From contig NZ_JARGES010000020.1 of NCBI RefSeq assembly GCF_029210365.1, positions 186,001 to 250,000 on the forward strand: DNA of 64,000 bases, read 5' to 3'. Source of the DNA: Mesorhizobium sp. YIM 152430. Its GTDB lineage: Bacteria > Pseudomonadota > Alphaproteobacteria > Rhizobiales > Rhizobiaceae. Positions 37,601 through 47,232 of this stretch are shown here, piece by piece. The number at the start of each line of letters is the position of its first letter. Position 1 is the first letter of the stretch. The position numbers and the translations under genes are program-made. The notes beneath the pieces were generated by a model. That model was not told where the DNA came from and made no database searches. It saw only the letters and a program-made list of their open reading frames with translations.

Positions 37601-39376
37601 CGAACCGTTCCGGGCGATTTCGAAAGTGCGCTCCGAGATGACCCGGAAACCCATGTTTTCCAGGAGCGGCACCCGCTTCGACAGCGCCACCGGCTCGCCC
37701 TGGTGGTAGATTTTCAGCCTGGCATGGGCGGCCGTCTCCGGCGCCTCGCGATAGAAGTCGATCGCTATCGGATTGTCGTCGTCGATCCCGGAAATGACGC
37801 CCGCATCGCGCATCGCGACGGCGGCGGAGAAGCTGTTGCGGTAGGTCTGATCGAAACCGGCGGCGAGCGCGGCGAGCTTGGGGTCGGCAAGGTTTTCCGT
37901 CACCTCCTCGCGCAGCGCGTCGTCCCAGGTCCGCACGATGTCGCGAATCCCGGCCTCGAGCTCGGCGCTGTCGACCTTCGGCGTCTTGCCGCCGGAGCGG
38001 CCGATGATGAAATGGACGCGGGCGAGCGAGCCTTCGGGGAAGGCCGGATAGTAGGCGGAAAGACGCCCGTCGAACGCCTTGACCAGATACTGGCCGATCC
38101 GCTCGCGCACCTCGGAATCGTAGCGGTCGCGCGGCACGTAGACGATGGCCGAGACGAAGCGGTCGAACTGGTCGACGCGGTAGAGCGCGCGAACGCGCGG
38201 CCGCTCGCCCAGCGCCAGGATCGCCTCGGCGTGCTTGCGCAGAACCGGCACGGAAATCTGGAAAAGCTCGTCGCGCGGATAGGATTCCAGCACGTTGATC
38301 AGCGCCTTGCCCGAATGGTCGGACGGATCGAAGCCGGATTTCTCGATCACCGCCTGTGCCTTGGAGCGCAGATAGGGGATCTTCATCACCGAACGCGTGT
38401 AGGCGGTCGAGGTGAAGAGCCCGACGATGCGCAACTCGCCGAGAAGCTTGCCCTTCTGGTCGAAGGTCTTGACGCCGATATAGTCGAGATAGATGCGCCG
38501 GTGGACGACCGACTTGGCATTGGCCTTGGTGACCAGCAGCGCCTCGGGCCCGTGCAGGAAGGCGCGGATTTCGGGCGTTGTGGTGACCGGCTCGCCGCCG
38601 CGCCGCAAGACCCGAACCTCATCGCTGGAAAGGATGCCGAGCCCGCCCTTGGGCGAGCGTTCCAGCGTGCCGCTTTCCGCGCCGCCCGAATAGCGCAGTT
38701 CGCGCATTCCCAAAAAGGTGAAATTGTCGTCGCGCAGCCATTCGAGAAAGGCGATGGCTTCGCCGACCTGCGCCTTGTCGATCGGCACCGGCTGGTAGCG
38801 ATATTCGGTGATCGCCTGGTCGAGGCGGGCGAGCATCGGCCGCCAGTTCGAGACCGAGAGCTTGACCTGGTCGAGAACCCGTTCGAGTCCGCGCTTCAGC
38901 GCCTCGCATTCCTCAGGGGTCAGTTTCGGGACATGAACGTGGATGATCGACACGCGGTCGGTCGCATCGTCGCCCTTGGCGCTGCCTGCTTCGCCGAGAA
39001 GCTCCGCGACACCCTTCTTTTCGTGCCGCACCAGCACGACCGGATGAAGCACCAGGGACGCCTCGCCGGTCTGTTCGGTGATTTCGGCCAGAACCGAATC
39101 GAACAGGAACGGCATGTTGTCGTTGATGACGGTGATCGCGGTGACGGCCCGGCCCTGCCGCTCGATCTCGCCTTCATTGTCGAAGACGATCAGGCTGTCG
39201 CCGCGCTTGTGGTTCTTCAACGCCCGATAGGCAAGCGCACCTGCGGTCGCGAAGGCTTCGGTCGTATAGGATGCGCGATCTTCCTCCGGCGCCCGCGCCC
39301 TGAAAAATCCGGCAAGCTTTTCGGCGCCCGCCTCGGTTTTCACTTTCGATGCGGTTGCGGTCTTGCGCACGGCCAT
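34604..39376 (-). CDS. gdhB: NAD-specific glutamate dehydrogenase, large (~180 kDa) type
   Basis: Very large NAD-dependent glutamate dehydrogenase (about 1590 residues) that oxidises glutamate to 2-oxoglutarate and ammonium in amino-acid catabolism. The long N-terminal half holds ACT-like regulatory regions. The catalytic core around residues 790-1040 shows VHLRFGAVARGGLRWSDR, PVGAKGGFYPKQLP, VVPPTNLVRQDGDDPYFVVAADKG-like residues and GDMSGDVFGNGML. GGIGTYVRAEAESNADVGDKAND marks the dinucleotide side. An extended helical C-terminus follows. The ATG at 39376 has GGGGAGA upstream; the frame is open eight codons more. It is divergent from an AhpD-like gene. The symbol varies between genomes. Confidence 0.94.
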   Translation of the reverse strand: MAVRKTATASKVKTEAGAEKLAGFFRARAPEEDRASYTTEAFATAGALAYRALKNHKRGDSLIVFDNEGEIERQGRAVTAITVINDNMPFLFDSVLAEITEQTGEASLVLHPVVLVRHEKKGVAELLGEAGSAKGDDATDRVSIIHVHVPKLTPEECEALKRGLERVLDQVKLSVSNWRPMLARLDQAITEYRYQPVPIDKAQVGEAIAFLEWLRDDNFTFLGMRELRYSGGAESGTLERSPKGGLGILSSDEVRVLRRGGEPVTTTPEIRAFLHGPEALLVTKANAKSVVHRRIYLDYIGVKTFDQKGKLLGELRIVGLFTSTAYTRSVMKIPYLRSKAQAVIEKSGFDPSDHSGKALINVLESYPRDELFQISVPVLRKHAEAILALGERPRVRALYRVDQFDRFVSAIVYVPRDRYDSEVRERIGQYLVKAFDGRLSAYYPAFPEGSLARVHFIIGRSGGKTPKVDSAELEAGIRDIVRTWDDALREEVTENLADPKLAALAAGFDQTYRNSFSAAVAMRDAGVISGIDDDNPIAIDFYREAPETAAHARLKIYHQGEPVALSKRVPLLENMGFRVISERTFEIARNGSKPVFLHDMELESGSGAEIDLTDGGALLADVFLSVWNGESDNDSYAGLVQTAGLTARNIGLLRAYGRYLQQAGIPQNQEFVASVLNRYPAIAGHLIALFSARFDPERAENSEVSAQKAAESIETALESVPQIDDDAVIRRYLNLIQSTLRTNFYAPDKDGVSLALKLDSRAVRGLPAPRPWREIFVYGPEVEGVHLRFGAVARGGLRWSDRAQDYRTEVLGLVKAQQVKNAVIVPVGAKGGFYPKQLPVGGSRGDIFEAGKKAYVNFITSLLSVTDNIEGEDVVPPTNLVRQDGDDPYFVVAADKGTATFSDTANAISQAHGFWLDDAFASGGSAGYDHKKMGITARGAWEAVKRHFREMNRDIQTEPFTVTGVGDMSGDVFGNGMLLSKATRLIAAFDHRDIFIDPDPDPASSFKERQRLFEKGQSSWQDYDRSKLSEGGIIVSRSQKSIELSKAAADAIGLSSTTATPVEIMRAILMAKVDLLWFGGIGTYVRAEAESNADVGDKANDTLRITAKQVGAKVIGEGANLGVTQRARIEYGMNGGRCNSDAIDNSAGVNSSDVEVNIKIALASAMRAGDLTRPNRDKLLADMTDEVANLVLANNYRQSLAISLTALRGAADLGYQERFMEALEGRGLLDRDVEVLPSTAAMAEREVRGAPLTRAEIGVLLAYAKIVLFDDIVASGVPDDPHLEADLLDYFPQKMVKKFAGPIKTHRLRREIIATQLANEAINRGGPSFVSRLQDLTGRSAAEIVAAFAIVRDGFDLPDLYGEIDALDAKIDGATQLELYQQVGRLVHSASAWFLKNDLTSDLIGDEIDGLQGARKALEPKLSRMLPPFTQERQEERVAALLKAGVSQKLAERITQLHVAELIPDIALVAQTAEAELETAARAFFAVTDAFRIGRIADAARSISPSDYYDGLALARATDQINAARRGIAAAALGAFPKEKAPVEAWIEAGGMRISRTRDRLQSLTEGGDITVSRLTVAAGLMSDLTDIAP

Positions 39377-39508
39377 GGGCGGCGATCTCCCCGATTTCAT
39401 CCCGTTTTTCTTTCGACACTAGAACATCCGCCGGGAAAGTGGCACCGGTTTCACGAAAATGAGCGACGCTGCGTCAGTTACAGACAAGTTTGAAAGGGAG
39501 ATGACGGC

Positions 39509-40072
39509 ATGAGCGAGCGGGTCACGGCACTGAACATCGAACATCCCGAATTGTCGGACGGCACGAAAGCCTATTTCGCCAAATGCGAGGAGAAGCTGGG
39601 GCTGGTCCCGAACGTCCTCAAGTCCTATGCCTTCGACGAGAAGAAGCTGCGCGCCTTCACCGACATGTACAACGATCTGATGCTCGGCGATTCGGGTCTT
39701 TCCAAGCTCGACCGCGAGATGATCGCGGTCGCCGTCTCGTCGGTGAACCACTGCTACTATTGCCTGACCGCGCATGGCGCTGCGGTGCGCCAGCTTTCCG
39801 GCGATCCCAAGCTCGGCGAGATGATGGCGATGAACTACCGCGCGGCGGACCTGTCGGCGAAACAGAAGGCGATGCTGGATTTCGCCGTCAAGCTGACCGA
39901 GAGTCCTGACAAGATCGAGGAAGCCGACCGCAAGGGCCTGCGCGATGCGGGCTTTTCGGATCGCGACATCTTCGACATCGCCTCGACGGTGGGGTTCTAC
40001 AACATGTCGAACCGGGTCGCCGCGGCGATCGACATGCGCCCGAACGACGAATACCACGCGATGGCGCGGTAG
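39509..40072 (+). CDS. peroxidase-related enzyme, AhpD/carboxymuconolactone decarboxylase-like
   Basis: Helical protein of 187 residues in the AhpD-like superfamily, with a redox CxxC and downstream His in VNHCYYCLTAHGAAV. The start SERVTALNIEHPELSDGTKAYFAKCEEKLG and the GLVPNVLKSYAFDEKKL segment match the uncharacterised peroxidase-related subfamily. A role as thiol-dependent peroxidase is inferred from the motif only. GGGAGATGACGGC precedes the ATG at 39509. It is divergent from glutamate dehydrogenase and converges on gpsA with four bases between the genes. Confidence 0.88.
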   Translation: MSERVTALNIEHPELSDGTKAYFAKCEEKLGLVPNVLKSYAFDEKKLRAFTDMYNDLMLGDSGLSKLDREMIAVAVSSVNHCYYCLTAHGAAVRQLSGDPKLGEMMAMNYRAADLSAKQKAMLDFAVKLTESPDKIEEADRKGLRDAGFSDRDIFDIASTVGFYNMSNRVAAAIDMRPNDEYHAMAR

Positions 40073-40076
40073 GCGC

Positions 40077-41060
40077 CTACTCCGCCTCGCTCTTCAGCGG
40101 CCGGGCCAGAAGCCCTGCCGCCGCGTCCTGCATGGTGATGTGTCCGTCGATCAGTTCGGCGGTCGCCTCGATGATCGGCGCGTCGATGCCGCGCGTCCGG
40201 GCGATCTCAAGCGCGATGCCGGCAGTCGCCGCGCCTTCCGCCAGCGCCAGCCCCTCGCGCGGCTTGCCTGCACCGAGCGCCATGCCATAGGCGAAGTTGC
40301 GCGATTGCGCAGAACCGCAGGTGAGGAGGAGATCGCCGAGCCCGGACAGCCCCATCAGTGTTTCGGGTCGCGCCCCGAACGCCGCGCCGATGCGGCGCAA
40401 TTCGACGAAGCCGCGCGTGATCGTGGCCGCCTGCGCGCTCGCGCCGAGCCCCGCGCCCGACACCGCGCCGGCGGCGATGGCGAGAACGTTCTTCAACGCC
40501 CCGCCGATCTCGACGCCGACGAGATCGGCGGTGGAATAGCAGCGGAAGGCCGGCGCGGAAAACAGTTCGGCGAGCGCGAAGGCTTGGTCTTCGTCTTCGC
40601 AGGCGATGGTGACCGCCGTCGGCAGGCCGCGCACCACGTCGGTCGCAAAGCTCGGGCCGGACAGCGCGGCAATCGGCGAGACGGGCAGAAGGTCGGTGGC
40701 GATCTCGGAAACCAGACTCCCGGTCGCGCGCTCGATGCCCTTGGCGGCCAGCACCAGCGGCACGCCCGGCGCGATACCGGGAGCAGCTTCAGACAGCACC
40801 TCCCGCGTCGCCTGCGTCGGGATGACGCTCAGGATCGCGTCAACGCCGCGAAGCGTCGCGCCGAGATCGGTCGAGGCGACCAGCCCCTCGTCGAGCATGA
40901 CGCCCGGCAGATAGCGTGGATTTTCGCGCCGCTCGTTGATCGCCGCGACCGTTTCCGCGTCGCGCGCCCAAAGACGCGCCGCGTGGCCGGCGCGGATCAT
41001 GGTGACGGCCAGCGCCGTGCCCCACGCCCCGCCGCCGAGAATCGCGATTTTCGCGCTCAT
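40077..41060 (-). CDS. gpsA: glycerol-3-phosphate dehydrogenase [NAD(P)+]
   Basis: Reduces dihydroxyacetone phosphate to sn-glycerol 3-phosphate, the backbone for phospholipids; 327 residues. The Rossmann motif GGGAWG is at 9-14. AAKGIE and [10 protein letters not shown] lie in the middle, [18 protein letters not shown] holds the conserved active-site lysine, and [13 protein letters not shown] is near the end. Its ATG overlaps the tsaD stop (ATGA), so the two are translationally coupled, a common pair in alphaproteobacteria. A longer open frame runs backward through tsaD but is not a gene. Confidence 0.96.
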   Translation of the reverse strand: MSAKIAILGGGAWGTALAVTMIRAGHAARLWARDAETVAAINERRENPRYLPGVMLDEGLVASTDLGATLRGVDAILSVIPTQATREVLSEAAPGIAPGVPLVLAAKGIERATGSLVSEIATDLLPVSPIAALSGPSFATDVVRGLPTAVTIACEDEDQAFALAELFSAPAFRCYSTADLVGVEIGGALKNVLAIAAGAVSGAGLGASAQAATITRGFVELRRIGAAFGARPETLMGLSGLGDLLLTCGSAQSRNFAYGMALGAGKPREGLALAEGAATAGIALEIARTRGIDAPIIEATAELIDGHITMQDAAAGLLARPLKSEAE

Positions 41061-42130
41061 GCCTTGGCTCCCCTCTTGCCCGAACCGATGACCGGCGCGG
41101 CGCCGCCGTCGAGCGGCCAGCGCGAGCGGGGGGCGAGCGTCATCGCATCCTCGCCCTCGATGCCTGCGGCGAGACGTTCCAGCCCCGCCCAGGCGATCAT
41201 CGCCGCATTGTCGGTGCAAAGCGCCAGCGGCGGCGCGATCAGCCGGAAGCCGGCGGCAGCGCAGGAGTCCTCCAGCGCGGCGCGGATCGCCTTGTTTGCC
41301 GCCACGCCGCCGGCGACGACCAGCACGCGTTCCTCGACCGCGGGAAAAGCGGTGAGAGCCTTGCCGAGCCGCTCCTGAAGCGTCTCGACGATGGCCTGCT
41401 GGAACGAGGCGCAGATGTCGGCGACGTCCTGGTCGGAAAGCGGCGCGATGGAATTGGCCGCCTGCCGAACGGCCGTCTTGAGGCCGGAAAACGAAAAATC
41501 CGGGCGCGCCTCGCCGCGCAGCGGGCGTGGGAAGGCAAAGCGCCTTGCATTGCCGCGCGCCGCCCATTCCTCGACGCTCGGGCCGCCCGGATAGGGCAGG
41601 CCGAGCAGCTTCGCCGTCTTGTCGAACGCCTCGCCAAGCGCGTCGTCGATGGTCGAGCCGAGCCGGCGATAGTCGCCTACGCCACGCACCTCGACGATCT
41701 GCGTGTGGCCACCGGAGACCAGCAGCAGGAGGTAGGGAAAGGCGACGTCCTCGACGAGGCGCGCGGTGAGCGCATGGCCTTCGAGATGGTTGACCGCGAC
41801 GAGCGGCACGCCGGACGCGGCCGACAGCGCCTTCGCCGTCATCAGCCCGACGATCAACCCGCCGATCAGCCCCGGCCCGGCAGTGACGGCGATGGCGTCG
41901 AGATCAGAAAGCTTGGCGCCCGCCTCGCCGAGCGCCGCCTCGATGACGCCGTCGACGGCCTCGACATGGGCGCGCGCGGCAATCTCCGGCACGACGCCGC
42001 CAAAGGCCGCGTGGTCTTCGATCTGGCTGAGAACGATGTTGGACAGGATGCGCGGCGCCCCGTCCGGCGCGCGCGCGACCACCGCCGCCGCCGTCTCGTC
42101 GCAGCTCGTTTCGATGCCCAGCACGCGCAT
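41057..42130 (-). CDS. tsaD: tRNA N6-threonylcarbamoyladenosine transferase TsaD
   Basis: Universal enzyme that, with TsaB and TsaE, adds the threonylcarbamoyl group to A37 of ANN-decoding tRNAs; 357 residues. The start [18 protein letters not shown] fits the family. The metal-binding histidines are in NHLEGHA (His115 and His119). [13 protein letters not shown] and [11 protein letters not shown] are intact. The open frame continues 17 codons upstream, but [13 protein letters not shown] is the universal N-terminus. Divergent from hemC with a 91-base shared region. Confidence 0.96.
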   Translation of the reverse strand: MRVLGIETSCDETAAAVVARAPDGAPRILSNIVLSQIEDHAAFGGVVPEIAARAHVEAVDGVIEAALGEAGAKLSDLDAIAVTAGPGLIGGLIVGLMTAKALSAASGVPLVAVNHLEGHALTARLVEDVAFPYLLLLVSGGHTQIVEVRGVGDYRRLGSTIDDALGEAFDKTAKLLGLPYPGGPSVEEWAARGNARRFAFPRPLRGEARPDFSFSGLKTAVRQAANSIAPLSDQDVADICASFQQAIVETLQERLGKALTAFPAVEERVLVVAGGVAANKAIRAALEDSCAAAGFRLIAPPLALCTDNAAMIAWAGLERLAAGIEGEDAMTLAPRSRWPLDGGAAPVIGSGKRGAKA

Positions 42131-42221
42131 ATCGTCGCTACGATCCCTGAAATCGGCCATTCGGTTGCGGCACATGGCCATCCTGCTTTAGGAAGTGGCG
42201 ACCTATCACGGACGGCCATTG

Positions 42222-43151
42222 ATGCAAACAGACCTGTTGAGGATCGGAACGCGCGGCAGCGCGCTGGCGCTGGCCCAGGCGGAAGAGACCCGCGCGCGCC
42301 TGATGGCCGCGCACGGCCTGCCGCTGGAGGCGTTCGAGATCGTCGTCATCTCGACCTCCGGCGACCGCATCCAGGACCGTCCGCTGTCCGAAGCCGGCGG
42401 CAAGGGGCTCTTCACCAGGGAGATCGAGGAAGCGCTTCTGTCGGGCGCCATCGACATCGCCGTCCATTCGTCAAAGGACATGCCGACCATCCTGCCGGAC
42501 GGGCTGGAACTCTCTTCGTTCCTCGAACGCGAGGACGTGCGCGACGCCTATATCGGCCGTGTGGCGGAGCGACTTCTGGACCTGCCCGAAAACGCCGTCA
42601 TCGGCTCTTCTTCGCTGCGCCGGCAGGCGCTGATCCGCCGCCAGCGGCCCGACATCGACGTTGTGCTCTATCGCGGCAACGTGCAGACGCGGCTTCGCAA
42701 GCTGGAGGAAGGCATCGTGGACGCGACGCTTCTGGCCAATGCCGGGCTGAAGCGGCTCGGGCTCGCCCATGTCGTCACCGAACTTCTGCCGGTCGAGACC
42801 TTCCCGCCCGCACCGGGACAGGGCGCGATCTGCATCGAAAGCCGCATCGGTGACGCGCGGATCGGCGACCTGCTCGGCCCGATCGGGCATCGCGCGACCA
42901 CCGAGGCGCTGACCTGCGAGCGCGCCTTTCTGGCGGCGCTCGACGGCTCCTGCCGCACGCCGCTCGCCGGCCATGCCCTGATCGACGGCGACGCCCTTTC
43001 CTTCTTCGGCATGATCCTGTCGCCGGACGGCCGGCAGGTTCACGAAATCCGCGTGGAAGGCCGCGCAGGCGATGCTGCGGCGATCGGTGCGAACGCCGGG
43101 GCGGAGATCCGCGACCGCGCCGGCCCCGCCTTCTTCGAAAGCTGGGCCTGA
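42222..43151 (+). CDS. hemC: porphobilinogen deaminase (hydroxymethylbilane synthase)
   Basis: Condenses four porphobilinogens into hydroxymethylbilane in tetrapyrrole synthesis; 309 residues. The start is [28 protein letters not shown] and GSSSLRRQA are substrate-binding blocks. Cys244 in [12 protein letters not shown] is the dipyrromethane cofactor attachment site. The ATG at 42222 is family-consistent; the longer frame from 42195 is less likely. hemD follows after one base, so coupled translation is expected. Confidence 0.97.
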   Translation: MQTDLLRIGTRGSALALAQAEETRARLMAAHGLPLEAFEIVVISTSGDRIQDRPLSEAGGKGLFTREIEEALLSGAIDIAVHSSKDMPTILPDGLELSSFLEREDVRDAYIGRVAERLLDLPENAVIGSSSLRRQALIRRQRPDIDVVLYRGNVQTRLRKLEEGIVDATLLANAGLKRLGLAHVVTELLPVETFPPAPGQGAICIESRIGDARIGDLLGPIGHRATTEALTCERAFLAALDGSCRTPLAGHALIDGDALSFFGMILSPDGRQVHEIRVEGRAGDAAAIGANAGAEIRDRAGPAFFESWA

Positions 43152-43152
43152 G

Positions 43153-43863
43153 ATGCGCCGGCGCGTGCTGGTGACCCGGCCCGAGCCCGGCGCCTCGGCC
43201 ACCGCCGCGCGGCTCCTCCAGCTCGGCTTCGTGCCGGTCGTCCTGCCCCTGACCGAGATCGTGCCCGTGGAACCGGCGACCGTGCCCGAAGGGATCGATA
43301 TCGTCGTTGCGACGAGCGCCAATGCGTTTCGCCACGCGCCGAAAGTCCTGATGGACAGGCTGCGTGACCTGCCGCTCCATGTGGTCGGCGTCAAGACCGC
43401 CGCGGCGGCGGGGCGTGCGGTCGGTTTCGTCGCGCCCGATGCGAAGACACTGGCGCATGGGCTTTCCGACCGCCTTGGCGCGCGGTCGCATGTGCTGCAC
43501 CTGACCGGCCGCGTGCGCCGGCCGGACCTGAAGCGGATATTCGAGAAGGCCGGACATTTCGTCACCGAAATCGAGCTCTACGACACCCGCCCGGTTGAAC
43601 TGCCGCTAGGTGAAATCGGAACCAAAATGGGGCCTGAGCCGTTATGGGCTGCATTGGTCTATTCGCAGCGCGGGGGCGAAATCCTGAGCGGGGTCGTTGC
43701 CGAGGCGCATTCCAGCTTTGAGTCCACGATTTTCGTCTGTATTTCCGCCGCGGCGGCAACGGGGCTGCGAGGCCGGAAAACGGCCCTCGCCGCAACGCCT
43801 GACGAACCGGCCATGCTGGCAAGGCTCGTCGAACGGGATCAGCGCGCGGCCACATCTGGGTAA
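43153..43863 (+). CDS. hemD: uroporphyrinogen-III synthase
   Basis: Closes and inverts the last ring of hydroxymethylbilane to give uroporphyrinogen III; 236 residues, two-lobed fold. HemD sequences diverge widely, and the call rests on the start RRRVLVTRPEPGASATAARL, the block VVATSANAFRH, a VVGVKTAAAAGRAVGF segment and the late CISAAAATGLRG, together with the position one base after hemC. The ATG at 43153 fits; a longer frame starts inside hemC. Confidence 0.93.
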   Translation: MRRRVLVTRPEPGASATAARLLQLGFVPVVLPLTEIVPVEPATVPEGIDIVVATSANAFRHAPKVLMDRLRDLPLHVVGVKTAAAAGRAVGFVAPDAKTLAHGLSDRLGARSHVLHLTGRVRRPDLKRIFEKAGHFVTEIELYDTRPVELPLGEIGTKMGPEPLWAALVYSQRGGEILSGVVAEAHSSFESTIFVCISAAAATGLRGRKTALAATPDEPAMLARLVERDQRAATSG

Positions 43864-43896
43864 GTGGCCGCATCTGGGCAATTGAAGGGGAGTGGC

Positions 43897-45234
43897 ATGT
43901 CGAAGACGCCGAGATCACGCTATTCGGAGCCGAAGAAGGCCGGATCGACCATCGACATCGACCCGAAGGACGTGACGCGTCTCGACGACAAGGCGGCCAA
44001 GCCCGGCACGTCGGAGGAAAATGTCAGCGACATCACCGACCCCGCGGCGATCGGGGCCGGCAAGGTGGCGGCAACCGTTGAAGCCAAGCCGGAACCGGCG
44101 AAGGACGTAAGTCCGAAGGCCGCCAGGGTCGAGCCTGCCAAAATCGAAAAGGCATCGGCGAGCAAGGCCGACGACACCGCGAAATCTCCTCCCAGGGCCG
44201 ATGCTAAGCCGGCGACGCCGTCGGCCTTCGCAACGACGCAGGCATCCTCCACGCGCCCGGCCGCGGCGCAGGTCGAGGCGAAGCGCGGCGGCAGCGCCTT
44301 GATGGGCGGCATCGTCGGCGGCCTGATCGTGCTGGCGCTCGGCGCCGGGCTGCAAGCCGCCGGCATCTGGCCCGGTGCGCAGAGCGGCGATGACGGGCAG
44401 GTTGCTGCCTCGCAGGCCGAGATCCAAACCCTGCGCGGCGAGATCGCCACCGCCGGCGCCGCCGAAGACGTCGCCGCTCTTCGGTCCGAGATCGAGGAAC
44501 TGCGCACGGCCTCCGCCGACACTTCGGCAACCGAGGACCGGCTCGCAGCGCTCGAACAGGCGATCGCCGCCGTCAGCGACGCGCCGGATGCCGAAGCGGC
44601 CTTGGCGGAGGTCGAGCAACAGCTTGCGAGCGCCGGGGAGGCGTCGACGCAGAACGCTTCGCGACTCGATGCCATGGAACAGGCGCTTGGCGATGTCGAA
44701 ACCCGTCTGGTCGAACTCGAGAACAGCGGCGCGGAGCGCGTCATCGCGGCTTCCGCGCTGAAATCCGCGATCGACCGCGGCGCGCCCTTCATGACCGAAC
44801 TCGAGACCTATGCCGGCCTCGATGCCGAGGCGGCGGAGGTCGGCGACTTGCGCGACTTCGCCGCCGACGGTGTCGCGACGCGCGCCGAGATCGCCGAAGA
44901 GGCCGGTCAGGCCGCGCAGGCGATGGTTACGGCTTCTGCCTCTGCCGGCGTTGACGAGAATGCCGGCCTCATGGACCGCCTGTCGGCCAGCGCCCGCTCG
45001 CTGGTCCAGGTCCGTCCGGTGGGCATGGCCGAGGGCGAGGATGTCGGCGCGAAGGTCGCACGGCTCGAAGCCTTGGTGCGGGCGGACGATTATGAGCGTG
45101 CGATCGCCGAATATGACGGCCTGCCCGAGAACGTTCAGGCCGCCGGCGCGGACTTCATGGCCAAGGTGCGCGCCCGCCATGCCGCCGACCAGTTGATCGA
45201 CCGCGCTCTGACCACCGCGCTCCAGCGCAGCTGA
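43897..45234 (+). CDS. mitofilin-domain (Mic60-like) inner membrane protein
   Basis: Inner-membrane protein of 445 residues: an N-terminal Pro/Ala/Lys-rich cytoplasmic segment (about 1-130), one membrane helix (about 134-158) and a long Glu/Ala-rich coiled coil (about 165-290). A C-terminal helical domain follows (VIAASALKSAIDRGAPFMTELETYAGL, YDGLPENVQ), matching alphaproteobacterial mitofilin. These proteins are ancestral relatives of mitochondrial Mic60, which shapes cristae, and Mic60-like proteins have been linked to intracytoplasmic membranes. AAGGGGAG precedes the ATG at 43897. Gene order hemCD-mitofilin-hemY is typical of the class. Confidence 0.88.
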   Translation: MSKTPRSRYSEPKKAGSTIDIDPKDVTRLDDKAAKPGTSEENVSDITDPAAIGAGKVAATVEAKPEPAKDVSPKAARVEPAKIEKASASKADDTAKSPPRADAKPATPSAFATTQASSTRPAAAQVEAKRGGSALMGGIVGGLIVLALGAGLQAAGIWPGAQSGDDGQVAASQAEIQTLRGEIATAGAAEDVAALRSEIEELRTASADTSATEDRLAALEQAIAAVSDAPDAEAALAEVEQQLASAGEASTQNASRLDAMEQALGDVETRLVELENSGAERVIAASALKSAIDRGAPFMTELETYAGLDAEAAEVGDLRDFAADGVATRAEIAEEAGQAAQAMVTASASAGVDENAGLMDRLSASARSLVQVRPVGMAEGEDVGAKVARLEALVRADDYERAIAEYDGLPENVQAAGADFMAKVRARHAADQLIDRALTTALQRS

Positions 45235-45248
45235 GGGGACGACATATC

Positions 45249-47072
45249 ATGATCCGCATTCTGTTCTTTCTCGTTCCCGTCTTCATCCTCGGCTTCGCCT
45301 TCGCCTGGCTCGCCGACCGGCCGGGCGATCTGACGCTGACCTTCGGCGGCTATCAGATGCAGGTGAGCCTGCTGGTGGCGGCGATCCTGATCACCGCCGT
45401 CGTCGCCGCCGTGATGATCCTCTGGTGGCTGATCAAGGCGATCGTCACCAGCCCGCACACGATCTCCCGCCATTTCCGAAACCGCCGCCGCGATCAGGGC
45501 TATCAGGCGCTGTCCATGGGCATGATCGCGGCGGGCGCCGGCGATCCGGCGCTGGCGCGACGCAAGAAAAAGGAGGCGCTGAAGCTCCTTTCTTCCGACC
45601 AAGAGCCGCTCGTTCATCTCCTCGACGCGCAGGCTTCGCTGCTCGAAGGCGACCATCCCACCGCGCGGCAGAAATTCGAGGCGATGCTCGACAAGCCCGA
45701 GATGAAGCTTCTCGGCCTGCGCGGCCTTTATCTGGAGGCCGAGCGCGTCGGCGACCGTCAGGCCGCGCGCCATTATGCCGAGCGCGCCGTGGAGACCGCG
45801 CCGCAGCTTGCCTGGGCGTCCGGCGCGGCGCTGGAGGAAAAGTCCGAGGCCGGCGACTGGGATGCCGCGCTGCGCCTCGTCGACACGCAGAAATCGACGC
45901 AGCAGATCGACCGCGAGACGGCAGAGCGCCGCAAAGCGGTGCTGCTAACGGCCAAGGCGATGGAACTGCTCGACGCCGAACCGGTGCAGGCCAAGAACGC
46001 CGCGCTGGAAGCGCATCGCCTCGCGCCCGATCTCGTACCGGCCGCCGTCACCGCCGCCAAGGCGCTCTTCCGTCTCGACGATCTGCGCAAGGGCGCCAAG
46101 ATCCTCGAATCCGGCTGGAAGCGCAACGCACATCCCGAAATCGCCGAAGCCTATGTCAATGCGCGCCTCGGCGATTCGACGCTCGACCGCCTGACGCGGG
46201 CGAAGAAATTGCAGGCGCTGAAGCAGAACAACCCGGAATCCGCGCTGACAGTCGCCCGCGCCGCGCTTGCTTCGGGTGACTACAAGCTCGCCCGTACGCA
46301 GGCGGAGGCCGCGATCCGGCAGGAGCCGCGCGAAGGCGCCTACCTGCTTCTCGCCGACATCGAGGAAGCGGAGACCGGCGATCAGGGCCGCGTGCGCCAG
46401 TGGCTGGGCAAGGCCGTGCGCGCGCCGCGCGATCCGGTCTGGATCGCGGACGGCTATGTCTCCGAGCGCTGGGCGCCGATGTCGCCGGTCACCGGACGGC
46501 TCGACGCCTTCGAATGGCGCGCACCGGTCGAACGGCTCGGCCAGGTCATCGAGGCGGGGGACGAAGCGCTCGCGATCACCCCGACCCTGCCCGCCCCGAT
46601 CGAGCACGAAGAGCACCGGGCTTCCGATCGGGCGGTCGTTGCCGCCGAGCCGGATGAGGTCGAGGACATCATCGTCGAAGAGCCGATGAAAACCGCGCCC
46701 GAGCCGACACGGGAATCCGAAAGGAAACCGGCGCAGGCCGAGGCCCCGATGACGGTTCCCGAACCTGCCGCCAGGGTCGAGCCCGACCCGGCCCTCGAAC
46801 CGAAGCTGTCCGAAAAGGCCACCGAAAAGCCGGCACCCAGACCCGAACCGTCCCGCCCCGTCGCCGCAAACGACGCCAAGGCCCCGGCTGCCGTCGTGCC
46901 GCTTGCCCCGAAACCGGCTCCAGCCGCGGCCGAGCCCGCAGCGTCCGCTCCGCTGGACGCCGAACTGACCGAGGACGACACCGATCGGCCGGCAAAGATG
47001 CCGATCCCCGATGATCCGGGCGTGGAGGAAGGCGAAAAGCCGGTCGCGGAAAGCCGGTTCAAACTGTTCTGA
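45249..47072 (+). CDS. hemY: HemY-like protein with TPR region and acidic/proline tail
   Basis: Inner-membrane protein of 607 residues. Two membrane helices (about 3-21 and 38-62) are followed by the HemY N-terminal domain and tetratricopeptide-like repeats. RRDQGYQALSMGMIAAGAGDPALARR and the block GLYLEAERVGDRQAARHYAERAV are characteristic. From about residue 450 the sequence becomes a low-complexity Pro/Ala/Glu-rich tail ending in RFKLF. HemY is genetically linked to haem synthesis but is not itself a proven enzyme (distinct from Gram-positive HemY oxidase). It starts 14 bases after the mitofilin gene in the same operon. Confidence 0.9.
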   Translation: MIRILFFLVPVFILGFAFAWLADRPGDLTLTFGGYQMQVSLLVAAILITAVVAAVMILWWLIKAIVTSPHTISRHFRNRRRDQGYQALSMGMIAAGAGDPALARRKKKEALKLLSSDQEPLVHLLDAQASLLEGDHPTARQKFEAMLDKPEMKLLGLRGLYLEAERVGDRQAARHYAERAVETAPQLAWASGAALEEKSEAGDWDAALRLVDTQKSTQQIDRETAERRKAVLLTAKAMELLDAEPVQAKNAALEAHRLAPDLVPAAVTAAKALFRLDDLRKGAKILESGWKRNAHPEIAEAYVNARLGDSTLDRLTRAKKLQALKQNNPESALTVARAALASGDYKLARTQAEAAIRQEPREGAYLLLADIEEAETGDQGRVRQWLGKAVRAPRDPVWIADGYVSERWAPMSPVTGRLDAFEWRAPVERLGQVIEAGDEALAITPTLPAPIEHEEHRASDRAVVAAEPDEVEDIIVEEPMKTAPEPTRESERKPAQAEAPMTVPEPAARVEPDPALEPKLSEKATEKPAPRPEPSRPVAANDAKAPAAVVPLAPKPAPAAAEPAASAPLDAELTEDDTDRPAKMPIPDDPGVEEGEKPVAESRFKLF

Positions 47073-47232
47073 GGTCTGCGTGGGATTGTTGGTGGTTGTT
47101 TCTCGAAGGGTCCCACCCGGTCCTGACACCCAAGTCGTTGCCCGCATATTGGCCTTTGCCCCAGCCTTGCGTTAAATGAAGGCAATCGGGCACGATTCGC
47201 TGGTTGTGCCGCAAGGAACCTGACGCCGCCTC

